Assembly: GCA_019423445.1 (NCBI GenBank)
Contig: JAHZBJ010000060.1
Span: 1-11,413 of the forward strand
From: Oscillospiraceae bacterium
GTDB taxonomy: Bacteria > Bacillota > Clostridia > Oscillospirales > Ruminococcaceae
Reading direction: 5' to 3'
DNA: 11,413 bases
The translations under genes and the position numbers were made by a program. Shown here piece after piece: positions 7,008-11,413 of the stretch; positions within the stretch are counted from its first letter, which is position 1, and each line of letters starts with the position of its first letter. The notes under the pieces were generated by a model. The model saw only the letters and a program-made list of their open reading frames with translations, made no database searches and was not told the DNA's origin.

Positions 7008-8282
7008 TTATCCGCCGGTCTCTGTCTGAGTTTTTGCCTGGATATTCACAACCACTGTATGGGTACCCAAAGCCCAGACCTTCCCTTGTGTGGGGGCAGA
7101 AATGCTCACCGGAATCTCATACTGTCCAAGCTGTACATCCCTGTCCGAAAGGTCGATGGTAACAATAAAGTCCTCCGACTGCAGGGTGGAGAGAACATCC
7201 TCCGGCCCCAGGATCTTAACATTATAGAGAGCCTGGGTCAACGGGGTTACAGTAAAGTCCGCCGGCTCGTTGATCACCTGGAACTGATCCAGATTCAGGT
7301 AGGTGGAAGAAAGGCCTTCCGTATCGAATTCCACCACGATATTCTCGATGTTTTCAATGTTTACAAAGTCATCAGGCAACCGTACTCGGAAGGTATAGGT
7401 GCTCTGCTCGGTAAGATCCAGCTGCTCCAGATCAATAACACCTGCAATAATCTCAGTGGTGTTGCTGATGGAGCTTTCCTGGGCAGCCACCACAATCGTC
7501 TCGTTGGACATGGTGTAGGTAAGTTCATCCAAGGGGAAACCTTCCGGAACATTGATAAAGGAGAGGCGCAGAGGCAGTTCCACCTTGCGTTTTACCGGAA
7601 TAGTGATATCCGCTGAAGTAAAGTCGCTGGTAATATGGTCACTTTCCACCTCGTTGCCGTCAGCATCCATAAAGACAATTTCAGAGGATACCACCTGAGA
7701 ACGGGTGAGGGGTTCATTCAGGTCTGCCCGGACCACCGCTTTTGTGATACGGTTCACCTGCTGTTCCGGACCTCTGATAGTCACCGAAGACGGAGTTGCC
7801 GAAACAGAACCCAGAATATAGTCGTTTTCCGGAACCGAAAGGCCGTTGATATCCACCACCACGGGGAGCTCTTTTCTGGTCTCCCGGTCAAAAGTCATGG
7901 TAATGGTTTCTGGGGAGATGGATTCCACAGTTCCCGACATTGAGGTGGCGGAAAGCTTCAGCTCGTAAGTACCAGCGCCGACAATATCAGAAAAACTAGC
8001 CTGGACCTGAACATCATCCGCTGTAAGATTTCCCACTTCGATAACCCTGCCCCGAACCTGCACAGAAACCCTGGGATCATCCCCTTCGATAATGCTCAGG
8101 CCAAGGCTGTTCAGAGCCGTTGTGGAAATACTCACAGGAACATTTTTGATGGTAACCACACGCTCCTGGTTTGGGTCGGTATTCACCACAATGAACCAGG
8201 CCATCACAGCGATAAGAACCGATATGGTGACAGTATAGCTTGGTTTTTTTAGGAGTCCCGAAAGGTTGGGCATCAGCTTCAT
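7008..8282 (-). CDS. cdaR: CdaR (YbbR-like) regulator of diadenylate cyclase
   Basis: This 424-residue protein begins at ATG 8282, four bases before the end of cdaA (ATGA overlap), with AGGAGG 7 bases upstream inside cdaA. A single N-terminal membrane helix (about residues 16-34, YTVTISVLIAVMAWFIVVN) is followed by a long, beta-rich, mostly extracytoplasmic part. This contains about four YbbR repeats (roughly 38-130, 135-215, 220-320 and 325-415), seen as recurring 'V.V.G....V..I....V.A..DL' patterns such as SSVTIRGPEQQVNRITKAVV. Four repeats and one anchor match the known CdaR layout. In Bacillus and relatives CdaR binds CdaA at the membrane and modulates c-di-AMP synthesis. The overlap with cdaA implies coupled translation. 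The gene usually found next, glmM, is not here. Confidence 0.93.
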   Translation of the reverse strand: MKLMPNLSGLLKKPSYTVTISVLIAVMAWFIVVNTDPNQERVVTIKNVPVSISTTALNSLGLSIIEGDDPRVSVQVRGRVIEVGNLTADDVQVQASFSDIVGAGTYELKLSATSMSGTVESISPETITMTFDRETRKELPVVVDINGLSVPENDYILGSVSATPSSVTIRGPEQQVNRITKAVVRADLNEPLTRSQVVSSEIVFMDADGNEVESDHITSDFTSADITIPVKRKVELPLRLSFINVPEGFPLDELTYTMSNETIVVAAQESSISNTTEIIAGVIDLEQLDLTEQSTYTFRVRLPDDFVNIENIENIVVEFDTEGLSSTYLNLDQFQVINEPADFTVTPLTQALYNVKILGPEDVLSTLQSEDFIVTIDLSDRDVQLGQYEIPVSISAPTQGKVWALGTHTVVVNIQAKTQTETGG

Positions 8283-9169
8283 TTTTTGACCCTCCTGAAG
8301 AACTTCTTCTTCCTTTCGGTGGTGTTGTCCTTTTCGTCGGTGACAAACTCTCGATACAAAATTGTGCTGAGAGTATTTACCGTAACACCAATGTTCAGTT
8401 TGCCGCTTTTTGCAACTGTGATGTTGCCGGTCTCCTCCGAAACCACAACTACAACTGCGTCCGAAACTTCGCTGATCCCCAGTGCAGCCCGGTGGCGGGT
8501 TCCAAGGGAACGGCTGATTTCATAGTTGTCAGAGAGGGGCAGAAAGCAGCCTGCGGCGTACAAGCGGCTGTTGCGAATTACCAAGGCGCCATCATGAAGG
8601 GGCGAATTGGGGAAAAAGACGTTCTTAATCAGATCCGCACTGGCTTGGGAATCGATGATGGTGCCAGTGGAGATAATGTCCCCAATTTTGGTTTCTTTTT
8701 CCATAACGATAAGAGCGCCTATCTTTTCCTTAGACAGAATCGCGCAGCTGTCACAGATAGCATTGATGGTTTTAATCATCTGACTGCGTTCATATTCACT
8801 GGCGCTCATATTTGGGGCAAACACCGTCAAATTGGAGAGACTGGAACGCCCCACCTGCTCCAAGACTTTGCGGAGCTCCGGCTGGAACAGAATAAGCAGC
8901 ACAATAACCCCGTACCGGATCACATATTCCATAATGGTTCGCAGAGTATAAAGCTCTGCTCCCCAAGCGATCATGTACAGCAAAAGGATACTGAACACGC
9001 CTTTGATCAACTGCCCAGCCCGAGTTTCCTTTACAAGAAGGATCAGGTGATATATCAAAAAGGCAACGATGGCAATATCAAAGGCATCCCGAATCCGGAA
9101 TATTGAAATGGCTCCCGTGACCATTTCTTTTAATGTAACCCAGACATCCCCGCCAAAAAAATCGGGCAT
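8279..9169 (-). CDS. cdaA: Membrane diadenylate cyclase CdaA (c-di-AMP synthase)
   Basis: This 296-residue protein starts at ATG 9169 with GGGGAG about 7 bases upstream. Three N-terminal membrane helices are visible (about 29-47, 52-72 and 83-96). They are followed by a short linker containing FQPELRKVLEQVGR, a family hallmark, and then the DAC domain (about 120-270). The catalytic signature is intact: LHDGALVI with the DGA triad at 193-195 and GTRHRAALGISE with RHR at 225-227. The enzyme condenses two ATP molecules into c-di-AMP, which in Firmicutes controls potassium and osmolyte transport and cell-wall homeostasis. A basic C-terminal tail (ERKKKFFRRVKK) follows the domain. It overlaps cdaR by four bases, the canonical arrangement. 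It lies 136 bases downstream of the coiled-coil gene, and I see no separate promoter in that gap, so it is probably transcribed from the promoter at 10093-10121. Confidence 0.97.
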   Translation of the reverse strand: MPDFFGGDVWVTLKEMVTGAISIFRIRDAFDIAIVAFLIYHLILLVKETRAGQLIKGVFSILLLYMIAWGAELYTLRTIMEYVIRYGVIVLLILFQPELRKVLEQVGRSSLSNLTVFAPNMSASEYERSQMIKTINAICDSCAILSKEKIGALIVMEKETKIGDIISTGTIIDSQASADLIKNVFFPNSPLHDGALVIRNSRLYAAGCFLPLSDNYEISRSLGTRHRAALGISEVSDAVVVVVSEETGNITVAKSGKLNIGVTVNTLSTILYREFVTDEKDNTTERKKKFFRRVKK

Positions 9170-9305
9170 CTGTCAACTCCCCTTCCCGCAGGAATAGATA
9201 CTGGTCAAAACCACTTGGAGAGGCTTCTTCGAAGGTCATCCCGCAGAACCTGGAAAAGGCTCTTGTGGGGCAAAGTCCGCTCCCACTGTTCTCTCTGTAC
9301 TTGCT

Positions 9306-10049
9306 TTACTTGCGGATTTTTACCTTTACCCGCCCTGCCGGTTCCTGCCGGCTGGGCACTTCCGGAAAAAAACCGCCATCAGGCTCCTTCTCTGGAGAGG
9401 AAGCCCCTCTCTCCTCTCCCCCCTTGTCCAGCTTGGAGATCTCTCCCTCAAACTGAGAAAGCATCTTTCCGATAGACTCTTTCATGCTGGAAAGCTCGTC
9501 CCGAAGGCGCAGAACCTCAGGAACTGCTTCTGACGCAGCCTTCTCCCGAATGGCATCAGCTTCCCGTTTGGCCTCCTCCAAAAGAGCGGCAGCCTCTGCC
9601 GAAGCCTTCTCCTTTTCTCCGGAGTCTTCAGCTGCGAGCTTTCGTGTCTCCTCCAATTCCTGAGTTAAGGCGGAGATGCGGTTTTCCAAATCTGCGTTGC
9701 GGTTTTGCAGCTGCCGGTTCAGCTCCATCTGGATCTGAAGCTCATTGTCCTTATTCCTGGCCGTCTGGACCAACTGATCCGCATCAGATTTCAGTTTATC
9801 ATAGGTACCTTTGAGGGCCGAGGCGGCTTCTTTTTCGCTATAAAGCTGTGCCTTGGTAAGTTCAAGCTGGGCATTCAGCTCCTCCACCTTGCTCTGCAGC
9901 TCATTGATCTGCGCTTCGTACTCTCCCACGCGCTGCTCAAATTCCGCTTCCTTGGCTTTGGCAGCGGTATCCTGCTCATATATGTAATCTAAAACTACCT
10001 TTTTATCAAATCCAAAACAAGAGGTGGGGAATACTTTTTGCTGCTCCAT
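9306..10049 (-). CDS. DivIVA-like coiled-coil protein
   Basis: This 247-residue protein starts at ATG 10049 with GGGAGG about 10 bases upstream, a slightly long spacing. The N-terminus carries SCFGFDKKVVLDYIYEQ (10-26). This resembles the membrane-targeting start of DivIVA/GpsB proteins, which have an F-x-x-x-G-Y/F-D-x-x-x-V-D-x-Y-I/L pattern. From about residue 27 to 225 it is almost all heptad-rich and charged (Glu, Lys, Ala, Gln), with no membrane segment, and is predicted to form long coiled coils. The tail (about 226-247) is Pro/Gly-rich and ends in the basic VKVKIRK. DivIVA-type proteins scaffold cell division or polar growth; whether this one does so is inference. It is the first gene after a strong promoter and precedes cdaA, so it may share an operon with c-di-AMP synthesis. 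The coiled-coil body alone would be uninformative, so the call depends on the first 26 residues. Confidence 0.7.
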   Translation of the reverse strand: MEQQKVFPTSCFGFDKKVVLDYIYEQDTAAKAKEAEFEQRVGEYEAQINELQSKVEELNAQLELTKAQLYSEKEAASALKGTYDKLKSDADQLVQTARNKDNELQIQMELNRQLQNRNADLENRISALTQELEETRKLAAEDSGEKEKASAEAAALLEEAKREADAIREKAASEAVPEVLRLRDELSSMKESIGKMLSQFEGEISKLDKGGEERGASSPEKEPDGGFFPEVPSRQEPAGRVKVKIRK

Positions 10050-10092
10050 GGTTCAAAATCCTCCCTGTGGCATTTACATACATTTTCAATTT

Positions 10093-10121
10093 ATTATACC
10101 ACCCTTACCTATAAAAAACAA
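10093..10121 (-). promoter_or_regulatory. Near-consensus sigma-A promoter for the DivIVA-like/cdaA/cdaR unit
   Basis: On the minus strand TTGTTT (10116-10121) and a perfect TATAAT (10093-10098) are separated by 17 bases. An A/T-rich stretch lies around the -35 box. The -10 box lies about 43 bases before the ATG of the coiled-coil gene at 10049, giving a short leader of roughly 35 bases with its ribosome binding site. It sits just downstream of the rnfB terminator, as expected for a new transcription unit. Confidence 0.75.
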
Positions 10122-10165
10122 ATCCTTTCCTGGCTAAAACCGCGGCTTTGGATGATTTTTCCAGC

Positions 10166-10206
10166 AAAAAACCATCCCCGTTCTCTTACCGAGAAAACGG
10201 GGATGG
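10166..10206 (-). terminator. Rho-independent terminator of the rnf operon
   Basis: On the minus strand CCATCCCCGTT (10206-10196) pairs perfectly with AACGGGGATGG (10182-10172). A few further pairs continue past a mismatch towards the loop. Six T follow directly (complement of 10166-10171). It lies 20 bases after the rnfB stop and is a textbook intrinsic terminator. It separates the rnf operon from the next promoter. Confidence 0.9.
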
Positions 10207-10226
10207 CAAAAAGAATGCGAAAGTTC

Positions 10227-11015
10227 TTATTGCACCATATGGATCACATGGACCGGGCAAACTTCTACGCATTTGCCGCAATTGGTGCACTTCTCAGGAT
10301 CGATGTGCGCCAGGTTGTCGGTGACAGTAATCGCTCCAAATTCGCAGGTCTTCTGGCACTTCATGCAGCCGATACAACCAACGGAACAAACCTTGCGCAC
10401 CACGCCGCCCTTATCATGGGAAGCACAGCCAACCCAAACCAGGCTGGTATCCGGAGCCATCTCAAAGAGATGGTTGGGGCAAGCCTTTGCGCAAGCTCCA
10501 CAACCGGTGCAAAGATTCCGATCCACAACAGCCAGGCCGTTCTGAATGGAAAGGGCGTTGAACTTACAGGCCTCCACGCAATCGCCATAGCCCAGGCAGC
10601 CATAGGTGCAGCTCCGGCGTCCGCTGTAGAAAGTGCTGCACGCTTTGCAGGTCTTGGGTCCTTCATAGTCCATGGCGTATTCACTGGTATCAAAAGTACC
10701 GGTGCACTTCATAATAGACTTTTCAGCCTTCACGCCTTCGAAGGGGATTTCCAAAACTTCGCAGATTCCCTTTGCGGCAGTGGCGCCGCCGGGGGTACAA
10801 AGGGTAGGCTTCACAGTGCCGTCCCTCTTAGAAAGGGCCTCAGCGTAGCCATCGCAGCCGGCAAAGCCGCAGGCGCCGCAGTTGGCGCCGGGCAGGCAGG
10901 CACGGATCTTCTCCGCGGTCTCATCCACCGGAACATACATGAACTTGGAAGCGATGACAAGGAGAACACCCGCCACCAAGCCAACGGTGGAAACAACCAG
11001 AATTCCTTCTAGCAT
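10227..11015 (-). CDS. rnfB: RnfB, iron-sulfur subunit of the Rnf ferredoxin:NAD+ oxidoreductase
   Basis: This 262-residue protein starts at ATG 11015 with GGGGAG about 8 bases upstream. An N-terminal membrane helix (about 4-24) is followed by the diagnostic cluster motif CLPGANCGACGFAGCDGY (Cys 40, 46, 49, 54). A Cys-rich linker (C103, C123, C126) leads to ferredoxin-type clusters at C136/140/146/150, C169/172/175/179, C214/217/220/224 and C243/246/249/253. This high cluster count is typical of clostridial RnfB. The protein is thought to accept electrons from reduced ferredoxin and pass them into the membrane complex, which drives Na+ or H+ export while reducing NAD+. It lies 18 bases after rnfA and ends the operon, matching the common rnfCDGEAB order. 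All expected cysteines are present. Confidence 0.96.
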   Translation of the reverse strand: MLEGILVVSTVGLVAGVLLVIASKFMYVPVDETAEKIRACLPGANCGACGFAGCDGYAEALSKRDGTVKPTLCTPGGATAAKGICEVLEIPFEGVKAEKSIMKCTGTFDTSEYAMDYEGPKTCKACSTFYSGRRSCTYGCLGYGDCVEACKFNALSIQNGLAVVDRNLCTGCGACAKACPNHLFEMAPDTSLVWVGCASHDKGGVVRKVCSVGCIGCMKCQKTCEFGAITVTDNLAHIDPEKCTNCGKCVEVCPVHVIHMVQ

Positions 11016-11033
11016 CTCTTTCTCTCCCCCCTC

Positions 11034-11413
11034 TTATTTGAACATGTTCTCGACGATGCCGGTAAAGCCCATGAAAGAAACCGACATGATGGAAGCAGCA
11101 GCCAGAGTGATGGGGATTCCCTTGAAGCACTCAGGAACATCGGCGGTATCCACCCGGGAACGCACGCCGCAGAACAGAACCATGGCCAGCATGTAACCAA
11201 GGCCGGCGCCCAGAGAGTTCACCATAGACTGAGCAAAATTGTAGGACTCAGTGATGTTCAGCACCACCACGCCCAGCACCGCGCAGTTGGTGGTGATCAG
11301 GGGGAGGAAAATACCCAGAGCCCGATAAAGGGCGGGGATGAACTTCTTCAGGACCATTTCCACCAGCTGGACCAGGGCGGCGATAACCAGAATGAATACC
11401 ACCGTCTGCATAT
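11034..11413 (-). CDS. rnfA: RnfA, membrane subunit of the Rnf complex (5' end outside the window)
   Basis: The reading enters at the right window edge and ends with TAA at 11034-11036. At least 125 residues are visible, against about 190 in full RnfA, so the start and the first helices are beyond the window. The visible part has alternating hydrophobic helices (VVFILVIAALVQLVEMVL, LGIFLPLITTNCAVLGVVVL, LGAGLGYMLAMVLFCGV and others) and ends FTGIVENMFK. The TTNCAVLG motif is the family signature; by analogy with NqrE this Cys helps bind the [2Fe-2S] cluster shared between RnfA and RnfE in the membrane centre. The Met at 11411 is internal, not the start. The remaining rnf genes (C, D, G, E) are expected just beyond the right edge. 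RnfE is closely similar, but the position directly before rnfB supports RnfA. Confidence 0.92.
   Translation of the reverse strand, partial: MQTVVFILVIAALVQLVEMVLKKFIPALYRALGIFLPLITTNCAVLGVVVLNITESYNFAQSMVNSLGAGLGYMLAMVLFCGVRSRVDTADVPECFKGIPITLAAASIMSVSFMGFTGIVENMFK

Noticed and set aside
9170..9305. A possible small gene or separate promoter between the coiled-coil gene and cdaA.
   Set aside because: A TTGACC-like box is present but no suitable -10 follows at 16-18 bases, and the short readings here run out of frame into cdaA without a good start.
1..11413. CRISPR arrays, tRNA or rRNA genes, IS ends, or a defence island.
   Set aside because: No regularly spaced repeats, cloverleaf-like sequence, rRNA sequence, or terminal inverted repeats with target duplication were seen. 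The genes are core housekeeping functions apart from the Rpn remnant.

Overview
The window looks like chromosomal DNA of a Gram-positive anaerobe of the class Clostridia, most likely an Oscillospiraceae-type gut bacterium. This rests on the Rnf genes with a clostridial-type RnfB, the cdaA-cdaR pair, the recJ-rel-dtd order, strong AGGAGG-type ribosome binding sites and moderately high GC. The genus cannot be fixed from sequence reading alone.

Layout. Positions 1-120 hold the last 39 codons of a plus-strand GT2 glycosyltransferase, followed by a gene-poor, more AT-rich stretch (121-511) with a plus-strand terminator. At 512-737 lies a plus-strand remnant of an Rpn/PD-(D/E)XK nuclease 'transposase' gene. 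All other genes are on the minus strand. In transcription order (high to low coordinates) they are: rnfA (cut by the window edge), rnfB, a strong terminator, a near-consensus promoter, a DivIVA-like coiled-coil gene, cdaA, cdaR, a COG2509-type FAD dehydrogenase, a second promoter, recJ, rel and dtd.

Functional modules. RnfA and RnfB belong to a ferredoxin:NAD+ oxidoreductase that stores energy as an ion gradient. CdaA makes c-di-AMP and CdaR is its membrane-anchored partner; glmM, the usual third gene, is absent and an FAD dehydrogenase follows instead. Rel makes and degrades (p)ppGpp. RecJ is a single-strand 5'-3' exonuclease. Dtd removes D-amino acids from mis-charged tRNA.

Two housekeeping genes look broken. 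recJ has lost about 11 codons plus one base just after its DHH motif, so its two halves are in different frames. dtd loses its C-terminal third, including the expected NxGPxT motif, exactly where the antisense Rpn remnant begins. This junction also ends the usual recJ-rel-dtd-hisS synteny. I found no convincing new defence or mobile system. The most informative items are the dtd/Rpn junction and the recJ deletion, which could be real genome decay or assembly error.
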